Source of the DNA: Penicillus capitatus
Taxonomy: Eukaryota; Chlorophyta
DNA: 64,000 nucleotides
Direction of reading: 5' to 3'
Assembly (NCBI GenBank): GCA_965649825.1
Contig: OZ287701.1
Coordinates: forward strand, 744,001-808,000
Under the pieces are notes generated by a model. That model saw nothing but the letters and a program-made list of their open reading frames with translations, was not told the DNA's origin and made no database searches. The position numbers and the translations under genes were made by a program. Position 1 is the first letter of the stretch. The number at the start of each line of letters is the position of its first letter. Of the stretch, positions 1 to 11,700 are shown in pieces.

Positions 1-3000
1 TGAATGCATGGATTCTTCATGATGACGATCTTGGAGGTAATCACACGGGTGTCTACCCCTGGGCGATGCAGCTGCTTCGATATCTGGATAAAAACCTGAC
101 CGTACTCTAGCACACCTTCCTCGTCCATCACTCCAATCAACACGCGTCCCTTATCGTCATCAAGGCGGACTCTGGAACGTTCTCTCAGGTCTTTCATTTG
201 CAGCCTTTGGCAGACGAGGCAACATCAGTCATAAGAGAAGGGATCGTGCAAGAGAGTGTACCGATAGCTTGCGATCATGATGCTGCGGAAGAACGCATCG
301 GAAGTGAACTGGAATCGCACTCTTTGCAGATGATTGATGTCTTTGGATACAGTTCCCTGAAGAGCTTTGACTGCGGCTTCCTCCTCCACAAACATCTCAT
401 TCATCTCTGCGATCTTATTCTTCAACAGAGCCTCAAAAACATCGTCTCTCACTCCCACATTGTTCAGCAACATGATAATCTGTATGGCGAAGACGAAGCT
501 GTCGAGAAGGTGCAATGAAGAGGAATAACAGACCTGTTGGTTGAGATGCAAAGGGAGGGGACGTGTATACTCAAGCACTTCGATGTTTTTGCTCTCGGAT
601 GGATACTTTGACATGCTGTCCCGTATTACTGGCTCATCGAGTTGATATCTATGTTTCCTGAAGAATTCATCTGGCCAGACAGACACCACGCCCTTGCATC
701 CTCCGATTCTGATCTGAAATGCAGAAGGGATTGTTGACTGGTCCAGTGCATGCCGCTCCTTCACCTAATATATGAGACGTCACGTGCAGAAGACATGGTG
801 AAGAGTCGCTTGCTTTCTTAGCCAAAGAGACCGAGATGAACCCAACACCATCGGAGAAACAATAACAACCCGATTCCACATCTGTCTCTTGGTAACACCG
901 GCTCACAGAGATCGTCCGTGTCGATGTTGAAAATGCCAGTCCCAGTCTTGACATATAACGCGGCACATGTCGAATACCTAAAGATCACACACGACTTTGA
1001 AACGGCGCCCGAAGCCGTAACGCACCAGAAAGGTCTCCAATTGCATTCCGAATTCTCTCTGCAATCTTGTTGTCGTCGTCTTCTCGGATGAAGTAGCAAG
1101 AATGTGCACGTATCTGACTGTTCGATGCGGCCAAGTAGACATATCGATCCGGACCGATTTCTATTCCGTTTATCAAGATATCATGCACTCGATTCGTGAT
1201 GAGGGACAGATCTCCATGAAGACTTGTCAAATTCTCACAGTTTTCATCGCGAATGGCCACGCGAATGAAGATATCGGGAGTGTGCTGCCGCACAATGCGA
1301 TTCGTCTAAGGCACCATTCCATGCCTCACCAACACGAGCGTAAGAGATCGTACTTGGACTAGATCTGGTTCATAGAAGCGAAGTGACGTCGGTGTGATGA
1401 TGACTCGCTTCATGTAAGCATGATTCCAGCTCGGCGGGCTGAACTCTGGAGTAAAGTTTGCTGACTCCCGCTCTCGTATCATGAACCGGACGGGGTCGCA
1501 GAAGAGCTGTTTGGACGTCACCTTTGTCAGCTCGTATATCGCTCTGACGGCTTCATGAGCTTCCATAGAGTTGAGAATCTGATGGAATCGATTGTTGATG
1601 CGTTCGGCAACGAATCCAGGCGTGCTCATGAGACAACGCATTGCGTAGTTCACTTCGGGATCCTGTCTGTGGACACAAGAGCGTGTGAAATTCAGCCATG
1701 CTTCGTCTTCACGAAACGGCCTTGTGTTGCATACTGTCTCCACAGATGTAAAGTGCACGGTCACTCCTGACGATTCCAGCAGCTTCAACACTTCGCGCAC
1801 TCGATGGTCAATGAGATTATGCTGAGTAGATGATCGTGGGTTCGGTATCTCCAGCTTGTAGGTGAGGCAGTTGGAAAAGATATGACGGCTTTCTGAATGA
1901 ATGTATTCATTGACGCGTCGTGCACTTTCCCTGACGTCGCCATCAGACAGCGAGATTTCGCTCAGACGTGGAGTCTGTGCAAAAGTGAGATAGAGAATGA
2001 GAATGGCATCCTCTGTGTTGTCACTCTCTTGAAAATCCACCAAGGCAAATTCCCTCAGGTCTGCGAAGGATGCCTCTATCTGCAACTTATCGTTTACGAT
2101 GATGACAATCCTGTTAGATCCACGTTCTAACCGTAGACTGCTTGCATTTCCCAATCGCATCTGCTGCGTATACAGCCGTTGCCATTTGAGTGACCCCAGG
2201 GATGTCTGATGTAAGCTCAGTCTCAGTGTTGTTGCTCTGGGGAAGTAACTGGGCCGATTCAATACCGTTGTCCAGATGTCGAACTCATCGGACTGAAAGA
2301 TGTCGGAAGTAAAGAGCTCCAGAATTTTCTTTTCAAAGCAACGTGTGTTTTCTTCATCCGTGTTCTCCTTCAACGTCAGCATGGCTTCTGAAAAATAGTT
2401 CGTGCTGATGGAGTTCTCAATCTTCACTATTTTGTCGATCCACTCGGTGATCTGGAGGACATCGTCATGCGTTCCGCGAATGATATTTTTGATGAAGGCA
2501 ATAGCTTTCTTGTATATCTCATCGTCCGAAACGAAGATGGCAAAACGCACAGCGATCTTCCACTTCTCCGACTCCTCCTCGTCGAGGAACGGTAGCTCTT
2601 CTGGATAGGCGCCAGCGACATTGATTTGATTCATGATGTCCTGCATTTCGTTCAGCTCTGTTTCTGAATATCTGTTCTCTTCTGTCTCTAGCTCTTCGTG
2701 TTGAAATGTCTTCCTGCCTGAAGCTTCTTCCAAGGCCAACACCTTTTTGCTGTGCGCTTCGGTTGGATCAAAACAATAGCCCGGCTGCATCATCTTCTGG
2801 ATGACGCTTGCTTGGGTCTGCATAAAGTTCAAGTAAAACTGTTGCCGACTCTTCTCCTTTTCATTTCTGCATATAATATAGAATTTGCCGTTTGATGCTC
2901 GACAAGCGCGTCCTCGGCTCTGGATAAACTGTCGAAGATTATCGGGCGCCTTCATGCGGATCACCATGTTGCAGGATGGCACATCCAAACCTTCTTCGAG

Positions 3001-5322
3001 AATAGTCGTTGTGACCAGCAATCTAATCTGACCACGTCGAAAATCATTCAGGATCTCCTGTTGCTCTTTAAGCAGCAGACCATCGCCACAGATACCTCTA
3101 CCAACAATGACTTGAGGATTGAGTGCCGTCCGAATACCCGATATCTGCGACAGACATCTGCAGAGTTTTTGTGCCGTTCTTCGCATGTCGACAAACACCA
3201 GAATTCGTGAGTCCCTCCCGTTCTCTTCTTTATGCTTCTCAATCATCCCAATCATCCTCTTGCACTTCTCTGAGAGGAGATGGCGTTGGAAGACATCATC
3301 GTTCTTGGTCTTTGAGCGGACGTGCTGAAAAAGAGTCGCGTAGAGAGGCCGACGCGTTTTGAAATCCTTATCGAATCTGCAGACACAGAGCGGGTCCGTA
3401 TTCGATGCTGTCAGAGGGAGGGGCGTCTAAACGGACCCGTGTAGCACTTCTTTCTTCCATTGCTCCTGTCCCGGTGAAGGATCGTCAATGCCGCTGAAGA
3501 CTTTCTTCAACTGCTGCATAGCGATCTCATGGCCAATAATGTTGTTGATTTCATGGACTGCCAAGAGCTGATTCATATGATCTCTCACGGCTTGGCTGCA
3601 GAAAGAGAGATACGTCTACGTTACTGTCTACTGGCAGAGACATACCCATAGCAGATGGCTTCTTTCTGATTGCGGAATTCGGTTTTGTTAAGAGCCTCGT
3701 TCAGTTCATCTTCTATCTTTCTGAGCTTTCCACGGAGTTTGTTGGTGTCGACCTCCTGATTGTCTCCTCCGGTCAATAGACTCTCCAGTTGACTGAACTG
3801 TGGGGCAATTCTTGACAGGCGATGATGTGTCGCTCGAGTGACTTCACGCATGTAGTTATCGACTTGTTGTTTAAACTCGAATTCAGGTTGTTCCTGGCTG
3901 GGATCCACCAGAAAGACAATATCACTTGTGCGATGTATTCCGTTGTCATACGGATCATTCTGACGAGGATAGCAAGGATGGCAGTGTAGCTTCTCGGCTA
4001 TACGACTGATGTCTCTCTTGACCGTTGACCCCGTAGAATCACTCTTCGGATTGTCCAATGGAGATGCCGTCATTCCCATGATCAGAGGTCTGGTGGATGG
4101 ATCTACACTTGTAGCGATTGTTCGAGTAAACAGCTTTGCGTAGGGACTGCTTCCTTTGGCCTCGTGGGCTTCGTCCAAAACCAAGCAGCAGAGATCCTCT
4201 ATCCTTACTGTATTGATCTCGATCAGCGCATTGAGACATGCACATGTGCAGACCAGGATATCATATTGGTATTCACCAATGACCTGCAAAGATGGTATTG
4301 GCATACAGTGAAACAAACAGTCAGCAATAGCATCGCACTTTGAGGTGCTCTCTCCTCTGGTCTGGATCCATCTGACCAGACAGGGTGACGACTTTGGAAG
4401 CGGAGAGTTCAGACTGAATGGCGAAGGACTGCTGCTCGACAAGGTGATTGGTGTTGACCACAAAGACAGCCACTTTGTGGGGATTGATGTGCAGCATCGC
4501 TCTCAAGACACCGGCTGCCACGAGAGTCTTGCCCGATCCTGTTGGCAGACAGAGCAAGCTGTTTTGTCTCAGGCAGAAATTCAGCATCTCCATCTACGTC
4601 ACATCGTCTCACACAAATGAGATCTGTCACATCACAGACTTGATAATTCCGCATCTTCGTAGCGGTGAGTTGCTCCAGGGTATCTTCGGATGTTTGATCG
4701 ACATCAACACGGACCGTGGGATATGTGCGTTTTCCCTCACGACTCCAAAACTTCCGTCCCGTCTAGACGTCACATCTCGAAAATCAGAATGATCATCCAG
4801 ATGACTTGACGGACCCTTCGCATGATGTCTTTTTGTGTGATGGGTGGCACACCACACGTTTCCAAATCCGTCAGCAGTCGTTTCCACTTGTTCTCGCTTT
4901 TCCTTTCGCCATTTGGAAACATCAAGGCAACATGTTTCGGACGGATTTCGTCGTAGGCCGTTTCGGTGACGGCATCCGAGTGACATACGCCGACCTTCTT
5001 CTCGCAGTTCCTAACGATGCGGCTTGAGCGTGTACCGTCTGTCGTTTTTTGCATTTGTGTACCTGCAGTTGATCGTCCAACCGACCTCATCGTTTCCCGA
5101 TTCATATTTTTCGCGTCGAAACGTCGCGTTGCTCTTCTTGAGTGCGACCTGTGCGCGCAACATCTGATGCATCCTTTCGAAGAAATGTCTTGAAGCTGGC
5201 AGCACCTCAGGACGGACGATAAGTTTGTTTTCGTTCTTCAAGATCGCCAGCTGTGTGAACGTATACAGCTCTGCCGAACAGTAGCGGCACTCGACTTTGC
5301 AAAGCGACATGGTAAATGACAT
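1..5322 (-). CDS. RDR: Zn-module / DExH helicase / RNA-dependent RNA polymerase fusion (3' end off window)
   Basis: A likely RNA-silencing enzyme that would unwind and copy RNA into dsRNA. The assembled protein starts near 5322 (a non-ATG extension to 5409 is possible). Domains in order: (1) a Cys module with CRYC at residues 12-15 and CRNC at 86-89. The second pair is created by splicing the intron at 5011-5062. (2) A DExH helicase of the Dicer/RIG-I clade, with Q-motif RNYQMEMLNF, Walker A LPTGSGKT, DEAH, MTAS, and motif VI QSRGRACR near 2920. (3) An RdRP of the plant/fungal RDR family, with TNRIVRQHTPDIFIRV, FSDGVGFIS, SAFQIRIGGCKGVVSV and GVMDEEGVLEYGQVF, ending at KNPCI. The catalytic DxDGD lies beyond base 1. 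About ten introns of 42-60 nt join the frames, one with a GC donor (765-813). Helicase-RdRP fusions are known from Dictyostelium and, as I recall, oomycetes. The N-terminal zinc module is the unusual part; its likeness to the RIG-I C-terminal or Yippee folds is inference. Confidence 0.9.
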
Positions 5323-5992
5323 ACACGGCAGCGACGGAGATACATCTGCTTTTAAGGTTCCTCGGAATCCGTGTCCATCACGGAGATGTACGACATCGAT
5401 GACAAACAAGAAACGTATCGCAATGGATGCTAGAGACCCTTTCTATCGTGATATTTTCGACGACGATTGATTCCATGACGTCATCGAGCGAAAGATGGGG
5501 CTGCAAGCGACTCAGTCAGGAGGAACACGATGAGGAAGTGCACTCGATATGTTATTGAATAATATGACGTGGCAAGAACTGTACACGGTGTTGGGTTCAG
5601 GAAAAGATTGCGTCTACGTACAGTTGTCAAACGTCACATCATGTGATGCCGCATCTCACTCTTGGGTCACACTTTGCCGGATCTCGCACCATCGTCAAAA
5701 CACCGACAGAACTTCTGTTGATGCGTCTGCATCAGGTGTGCAACGTCAAAGTGTTGTCAAAATCGACATAATGCAATGCGCCGTATCCTCACTCTTTTGG
5801 AAAAGTGACCTGAGACGAGAGGCGCCAGACAATGGCCCTTTTTTCAGATACAATGTCCATGAGGCGATCAACCTAAGGGAGGAGGGGATCCTATTCACTA
5901 GGGAAGGATTTTACAAAAACAGATCCATTGTCTTCTCCATGTCTTCACAGAATTCGGTACAGCGGAGTGAGTGAGAGAGAGAGACGTTCGCA
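5323..5992. other. Intergenic region upstream of the RDR gene
   Basis: This is the upstream region of the minus-strand RDR gene and the downstream region of the small plastid gene at 5993. A plus-strand frame at 5549-5974 (141 codons) has no recognisable motif and I do not call it. A GTCACATC motif followed by its near inverse (CATGTGATG) sits near 5634-5648. I see nothing else of note. Confidence 0.5.
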
Positions 5993-6364
5993 TTAGATGG
6001 CTCCCGTCAGACGCGAGAGAATCGCCAGTGCTGCAATGAACAATCCGATATAGAGAAACCAGTTTGCCCCCATCGCCACATTCTCTGTTCCGCCCAGTCC
6101 AACATACTCATCCCGCATCCGATTCCGCATCTCTTTTGACAAAGGCGTTCTCGTTGGCTGCTTCAGATCGTCAATATAGACCGCTTTCTTCTCTTCGGCT
6201 TTAGTCTCCTCCACCGTCGGAGGCGTCTCATCGACGGGCTGCTGCTCGGCCCTTAGGCAACGCGGATTGCGTCGCCGGGGGAGAGACGAGAATCGAAAAG
6301 GGCGTGTGGTTCGACAGGCATCGAACGGGGTAACTGGAATCGAAGTCGAGATCGTCGATAACAT
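5993..6364 (-). CDS. Small plastid-targeted single-TM protein
   Basis: An intronless 123-aa protein. The N-terminal ~45 residues are rich in S/T/R/P, lack early acidic residues and carry a Phe near the start (VTPFDACR), as in a plastid transit peptide. A Pro/Glu-rich linker follows. The conserved-looking end contains LSKEMRNRMRDEYVGLGG, then one hydrophobic helix (about residues 100-120) ending in SRLTGAI. The 'EYVGLGG...N.FL.I...LA.LS.LTGAI' layout resembles a small uncharacterised thylakoid or envelope protein conserved in algae and plants. That assignment is from memory and not tested. There is no chlorophyll-binding ExxNxR motif, so I do not call it a one-helix LHC-like protein. Confidence 0.75.
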   Translation of the reverse strand: MLSTISTSIPVTPFDACRTTRPFRFSSLPRRRNPRCLRAEQQPVDETPPTVEETKAEEKKAVYIDDLKQPTRTPLSKEMRNRMRDEYVGLGGTENVAMGANWFLYIGLFIAALAILSRLTGAI

Positions 6365-6652
6365 CCTTCGAACAATGAATACATGTATGTCTCTTTCATT
6401 GAGACCAATCGTCGTTTGCCCTACATGGTGGCACTTGGAGGAATGCCGATGCCCCTAACCTCAAGGGGTATCCACTCAGTAGCGTCATGCTTTACTCGAC
6501 GCCCATCAGCGCCACAAGGCGGTGGTCTTCGACTGCCCAGGCGTTCAACCGACAGAACCCTTGTTCGCAAGGCGACACATCTCATAGCACGCGCCAAAGC
6601 AAGAACCTGTGAGATGCACGAGGCAGTTGTGTAGAGAGTCTTCAACAGAGAG

Positions 6653-7817
6653 ATGGCGTCGATGGGACAAGATTGCCGACAAAAAGAAATTCCAAGCAGA
6701 GCCGTTTCGCATCTCGCTTTCCTTCTTTTGTCGTATGTCCCTGACCCCCATTTCGGATCTCGACTCCTCGCTAAGGTGGTCGAAGATGCGGCGTGGATAA
6801 GTGGTTGTGTGGCCATGCTCAACCTGATCATCTGCAACGCCGCGATAGCAAGGATGAGATTAGTGGATCTGTCAGATACCGGTCTCTTAGCCAGTGCGTC
6901 CGTCTCACTCTTTTGCGAGAGTGAGGAATGGAATGGAATACAGTTTAGGCTTTCCACTGTCTCCAGCTCTTCAAGGGATTATCACGACATTTCTACTCAT
7001 TCTGTTCTCGGAAGTCGGAGACAAGACGTTCTTCGTGGCATTTATCCTCGCGCTGCAGAATTCCAAAGCAGCTGTCTTTGCAGGCAAGATCTCACACGGC
7101 ATCCATTGCCCAGAGAGCTACAGTTGTGGACTAGGGACATTTGGCGCACTGGGCTTCATGACATTGATTTGTGTGGGATTGGGTCAAGCACTGAACCAAA
7201 TTGTGTATGCATTGCCAGAGAGCGTGGTAGACTTTCCGTTGAGCGATGTCTTAGCCATTGCATTACTGACCTGGTTTGGTCTGCTCGGACTCAAGGTGTG
7301 TATCCACCCATCTATCGTCTCCCTTGACGCTCTCCTCTCGCAACTCTTATGATACATAGAGTGCCAGAAAGGCCGAATCGAAGATCGCTGCGGAACAGGC
7401 AGAAGCAGAAGAAGGCGTCAAGGGTCTGACATTCGGTAAGAAACGATACAGTTCAGCAGTCATCAATACTAAAAGCGGACATTAGGTTCGGGTGGACTGA
7501 TCCTGTCAACTTTTCTTCTGGTGTTCTTTGCCGAATGGGGTGATAAGTCCTTCCTGTCAACCACCGCCCTCTCCGCGGCCTCTTCCCCACTTGGCGTCAC
7601 CATCGGTGCCTCTCACCTTCCATGATCACCGATCGGATGCGCCTTTGATACAGGGGCCCTTTCTGGACACTTTGTCGCCACGTCTTTAGCCGTATTCAGC
7701 GGGTCTATCCTTTCCAACTACGTGTCTGAGAAATCCGTCGAGTACTGTAGCGCATTTCTCTTTCTGTCATTTGCTGCAGTCAAGGCGTATGATTTGGTCG
7801 AGAGAGTCGTTTTCTAA
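6653..7817 (+). CDS. GDT1: GDT1/PAM71 (UPF0016) cation transporter
   Basis: A membrane transporter of the GDT1 family. Plastid members (PAM71, CMT1) move Mn2+ or Ca2+. The protein has two homologous halves, each with the family signature: [10 protein letters not shown] (about 7005) and [10 protein letters not shown] (about 7530). The remaining transmembrane helices end in [10 protein letters not shown] and a TAA at 7815-7817. Introns: 7084-7134 is GC-AG (AG|GCAAG...CTAG|GG) and restores [11 protein letters not shown]; a GT-AG intron follows GLLGLK; another follows TFG; the last restores GVTIGALSGHF. The first exon is uncertain. A frame opening at 6653 contains a hydrophobic stretch near 6790-6850 and may supply the targeting region through a short intron near 6880-6920. 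A plastid location is likely from the neighbours but unproven. Confidence 0.85.
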
Positions 7818-8530
7818 CAACGACAATGTTGATGCTCTTACACAACTTGCTTCTTAATAACAGTGCGACATTCAAGCATTGCGTTAAGGTCGTTCTCGAA
7901 AACTGCAGATCTGATCAGTTACACTTGCCGATTTTGCCTAACACCATAAATGTCTGAATACTAGCCCAAAAAAGTTCCCTGGGAGAAAGAGATTATCTCA
8001 TGCCTGAACATCGCCAGCAAACAGAGATGGACTTCTAGATCCGTCGTCAACTTTGTATCGACCACCTTCGAAGCGTAAAAAAGATCACCTTTGAGAGACA
8101 GAGTTTCATTAATCCATATCGTGCACACGATGGTTGACCTAACATTCGGCAAAGCACTGCCGACCCACAGAAAAGTGACAGCCGACAATATACGAAGGCA
8201 TGGAACGGCTCATACGAAAAGACGTGGAGGCCTTCTCTTTGTGCTCCATTTTCTCTTTGGAACATACATGTAAAGTCGTCGAGAGTCCATTAATCTTCAC
8301 TACTTGCTTAATATTGGAAACATCGATGCCTCTCAAAGACACTTCGAAAAAGGGCTTTCTTCTTAGTGAGTTCATTATTCAGGCGGTAACTTGGGTGGAT
8401 CGGCGGAGAACCGGTGGTTTGCCTTTGTTTTTGTACGTTGGAGTAGTTGGATACTGAGAAGCGACGTCTGCCGCGGTGCTCTTCGCTCTGGAGTTATCAC
8501 CATGCAAGATCCCTATCATTCCACACGCCA
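7818..8530. other. Intergenic region between convergent GDT1 and BTB genes
   Basis: About 700 bp between the GDT1 stop and the BTB-gene stop. Short open frames occur on both strands (for example plus 8200-8457), but none shows a family motif or a convincing splice chain. I see no repeat or RNA gene. Confidence 0.4.
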
Positions 8531-9558
8531 TCACACAAACCCCCAATGCATGGGATGTTTACCGCTGACAGCGCCTTCTAGCGTTTTCTGTATGACCACC
8601 AACAGGGCGGGAGGCATTTTGTGGACAATATACCAAACAGTGCCACAGAGTAGGAGGAAGAACATCCATGATGGCAGAATCGAACCAGCAAAGATACCGA
8701 TAAGGACACCATAGATCAGCGTCGTGCTCGGCTCGTCCGAAATCAAACTCGCGAGTGAGGGTCCAGATTCAATGCGGATGGCCTGATGTCTGGCCACGCG
8801 TTTCCACAGATCGACTTTGGACTCGAGAACCATGACCAAATCGGCCCATTTTTTCTCAGGCTCTACGTCCTTTTCGCGTCCGTAGATCTCCAAGAAGTGC
8901 TCGCCTAGATGATGGAGGTGTCTTCGGTGATCGAGGTCGATATGTCCTTACCGGCATATTTGCAGACTTCATCTTTGATGGCGTCGAAATCCCATTTGAC
9001 AGCGAGTTCCAACCATTCGGATGCCGCGGTTATCTGGTTCTTTTCCAAATCCGTGCCAATTCCTGGCGCAAGATTCTCGACATTCCTCACAAAGTTCACG
9101 CATCGGCGTGTGATGGAGTGGAACTCGAATTCCTCCGTCATGGCAAAGAGCTTTCGGACTTCGTCCATTCTATCGACCGAGAGCGTGGCTTCGGTTGCGT
9201 AAACGTGGCTCAAGAGCAAACACATATCGTCCACCGAGACGTCCATAAACATGGGCGACGATAGTTGCATGCGTGCCTCAACAGGCGCGTCGCGTTTCTT
9301 TTTCAGACTGGCATTTAGCAGCGAGCGCTTTGACTCTGTCTTAAACAGCTCTCGCTGAAAAACCGGCGACATGCTCATGACATGTTTGTGCACGGGAAGA
9401 TGCTGTTTCTGCACGACGAGTTCAAATTCGGCCGTCGCTGCATAATCCGGTGTCCAATCTTTCAGATAGGAATAGACTGTGACAACGCCTTCTTCCGGTG
9501 TTGATTTCTTCGCGTCCTCGATCTCCGTTTGCTCAACGGCGCCGTTCGTCGAACGCAT
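8531..9558 (-). CDS. BTB/POZ-domain protein with C-terminal membrane anchor
   Basis: The BTB/POZ core is seen at residues ~40-150: FELVVQKQHLPVHKHVMSMS, FQRELF, then a helical BACK-like stretch (TRRCVNFVRNVENL, WLELAVKWDFDAI). BTB domains dimerise and often recruit substrates to CUL3 ubiquitin ligases. A canonical 53-nt intron (donor GTAAGG after KYAG, acceptor TCTAG) joins the first exon to HFLEIYGREKDVEPEKKW. The last ~60 residues form two hydrophobic helices around LIYGVLIGIFAGSILPSW and MFFLLLCGTVWYIV. A membrane-anchored BTB protein is unusual. A head-to-head neighbour, the CPP1-like gene, starts 334 bp away. Confidence 0.8.
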
Positions 9559-9892
9559 CTTTCAGAACACTCGCGAAAATTTGGCCGGAGAAAAAAAGAA
9601 GTGTACACAATGAACGCGCGAACGCCGTCTCAAACGACAGACGATTTATCCCAACCTTACATCCGTCACCGTCAAAAACACAGTCACCCTTAGCACTCCG
9701 TCGCCGTTCCTGAAGCAACGAACGTGAGACGGCCTGTCCCCTGTTAAACCGAGAGAATATATAGAGCCGCAAGACGGATTCGACCGGACGCGCCGCAGCC
9801 AACGTCCATTCTTTGTATCCATTGAATATCTATGATCGGGATCCGGCCACCGGACGTGGCATCTAAACGCTTCGTGACGTATACTCGGGCCA
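9559..9892. promoter_or_regulatory. Shared upstream region of BTB and CPP1-like genes
   Basis: A 334-bp region between two diverging start codons, so it must hold both promoters and 5' UTRs. A TATA-like ATATATAGAG lies near 9755-9764. The CPP1-like transit peptide may begin inside this region. Confidence 0.35.
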
Positions 9893-10986
9893 ATGTGGGG
9901 CTCCATGCAGTCACGCATCCTCTGTCGTTACGTGGACGCCTCTGCGGTCGAAGACGCCGACGGGGGTCGGAATTACGTCCAAGGGCATCCTCTATCCCCT
10001 CAGATCCTTATCAAGTCGTTGCATGATGCATGTTTTGAGAGGAAACTGTTTTCTGGAGGGGTTCAGGTTTTGGGAGTGTCGAAGAAAGTGAGTGCGGACG
10101 GTATTCAGCGTGCCTATCGTAATAGACTGAGAGAAGCGCAGATCGCAGGAGATGAAGAACTGGTCAATGTTATCGAACAGGCGCATTCCTCGATTATGAT
10201 GGAACAACTCAAAATGCGAATGAAGGTGGCGCTGAGTATACCATTGACTTCTCTCACACTTTCTCACACTTCCTAAGGGTCAGACAACCGTTTCACAAGA
10301 CATTGCCTATGCCGACAAAGCAGTCTATCTCCCATGGAGACCCAGGCAAGCTATAGGGCAAACCAGGGGAGGGATGGAGACAGGGGCGTGCTGTAGGTGG
10401 TGTTTGGCAGATCGAAAACTGATGTGGATCTCCCTCGCCATTCAGCTGGCGCTTCTGCTCTATTCCGTGGCCGTCGGACAGATGACAGGCACCCAACCTG
10501 TTCTCGCATGTAGATTCCGACATTACTGATCTCATACAGCCCTACCTCATGTGTCTTGTTAGCATGCATTGCGTGTGCAGCCATTGTCTACTTCAAATTG
10601 GAGAAGCTCTTTCCATCGGGTGCAGGAGTGGCCTTCTCTGCAGATGCGAATGAGCGCAAACAAGGTCACTGCTCATCGAACACAGTGCCGTGCCTGACTG
10701 AAGTGACCGTCGCCTTGTGAAGGTGGCAAGAATCTTTTGCGAGCCGTTGCTGTGGCGTTGATGGGGACAGCATCAGGCATTGTCTTTTTCTTCACATTGC
10801 CAGATCTGATTTCGAATAGCATCCTGCACAAGCCATTGCCTTTTTGGATGTATGACTTTCAGGTGCGTATCCCTATCGATCGAATCGGAGGCCGGTGGCA
10901 TCTTACAAGAGGCTGTTTTGTAGGACACTGTTTTGACTGCAGGTGCCGTTTTCATGAATTTGATCTTGTCTATTTTCTTCAGGTAA
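9893..10986 (+). CDS. CPP1: CPP1-like plastid protein (DUF3353)
   Basis: Matches the chaperone-like protein of POR1 family, a J-like domain followed by membrane helices that supports protochlorophyllide oxidoreductase in plastids. The exon near 10060-10215 reads VLGVSKKVSADGIQRAYRNR and continues DEELVNVIEQAHSSIMM, the family's 'LGV...eIq.A...L...aGDe..v..IE.AyD.i.M' pattern. Later exons give four hydrophobic segments: ISLAIQLALLLYSVAVGQM, CIACAAIVYFKL, VAVALMGTASGIVFFFTL and VLTAGAVFMNLILSIFF. Five introns, about 52-60 nt, all fit GT-AG. The stop is TAA at 10984. No clear transit peptide is visible from the ATG at 9893, so the true start may be upstream (an ATG at 9832 opens a basic, S/R-rich frame). 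Confidence 0.8.
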
Positions 10987-11700
10987 ATTCGAGGAATGGG
11001 TTGACGTCGATTAAATTCTATGTGCCATGTTTATTACAACGTACATTACACATTCATTGCCGATGCATGGCACAGAAAAGAGAGATGCACGCGCACACAC
11101 ATATTCAACAAAAGTGATGAGAGATGCCCAGCAACAGCAACGCAGAGAGACTGTTATCTATGCCCGTGATGCTCGTCGATTGGCGAAAAGAAGACAACAA
11201 ATAAAAGACGGTTAGAGTTATCATCGAATAGACAATTCTGTTGTCCATCTTGGGGGTAACCAGCAATGAAGGGATCTGATGGTGGTCTTTAATCCGCTGT
11301 CTTATTGGGTGCCATGGCAATCGAAGATCAGGGATAAAGATATCACATCAGATTATTGACCCATGTCCAACACCTTGACTGTTTTTATAGATAGATGGAG
11401 AGAACAAACCATACGCTACTGGCCGATGGTATCCATATCATCCGGCAGCAATCAAATCAAGTCGCATGAACAGCCGGTCAACCAACAGATCGCGCATTTC
11501 ATTGCACATCAGCAAACATCCAAATGGCTAACTGATGTTCTTATTGACACAATGACCGGCAGCAAGTGATGAATCACAAGTATATGAAACGTGAGCGAAC
11601 GGATGGTTGTGCTGGAGAAACGACATTTTGTATAGCGGTGGTGGTATTTCGCAGGTAGTTGAAAATGCATGCAATCCCTTGTGCTGGAGTTGCGTTGTCT
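10987..11700. other. Intergenic region between convergent CPP1-like and MORN genes
   Basis: Short, poorly composed frames only (for example plus 11363-11569). The stretch near 11090 is CA-rich (GCGCACACACATATTC). No RNA gene or domain is recognised. Confidence 0.4.

Noticed and set aside
1316-5062. Apparent 24-25-nt mini-introns in the RDR gene (ending near 1316 and 5011)
   Set aside because: Longer 48- and 52-nt GT-AG introns sharing the same acceptors give better protein alignments (PDLVQ|TNRIV; TINC|RNC), so no mini-intron is needed. The same held for an apparent 26-nt intron in LARP1.
6421-6957. 178-codon minus-strand open frame
   Set aside because: No motif, and it overlaps the likely 5' exons of GDT1 on the other strand.
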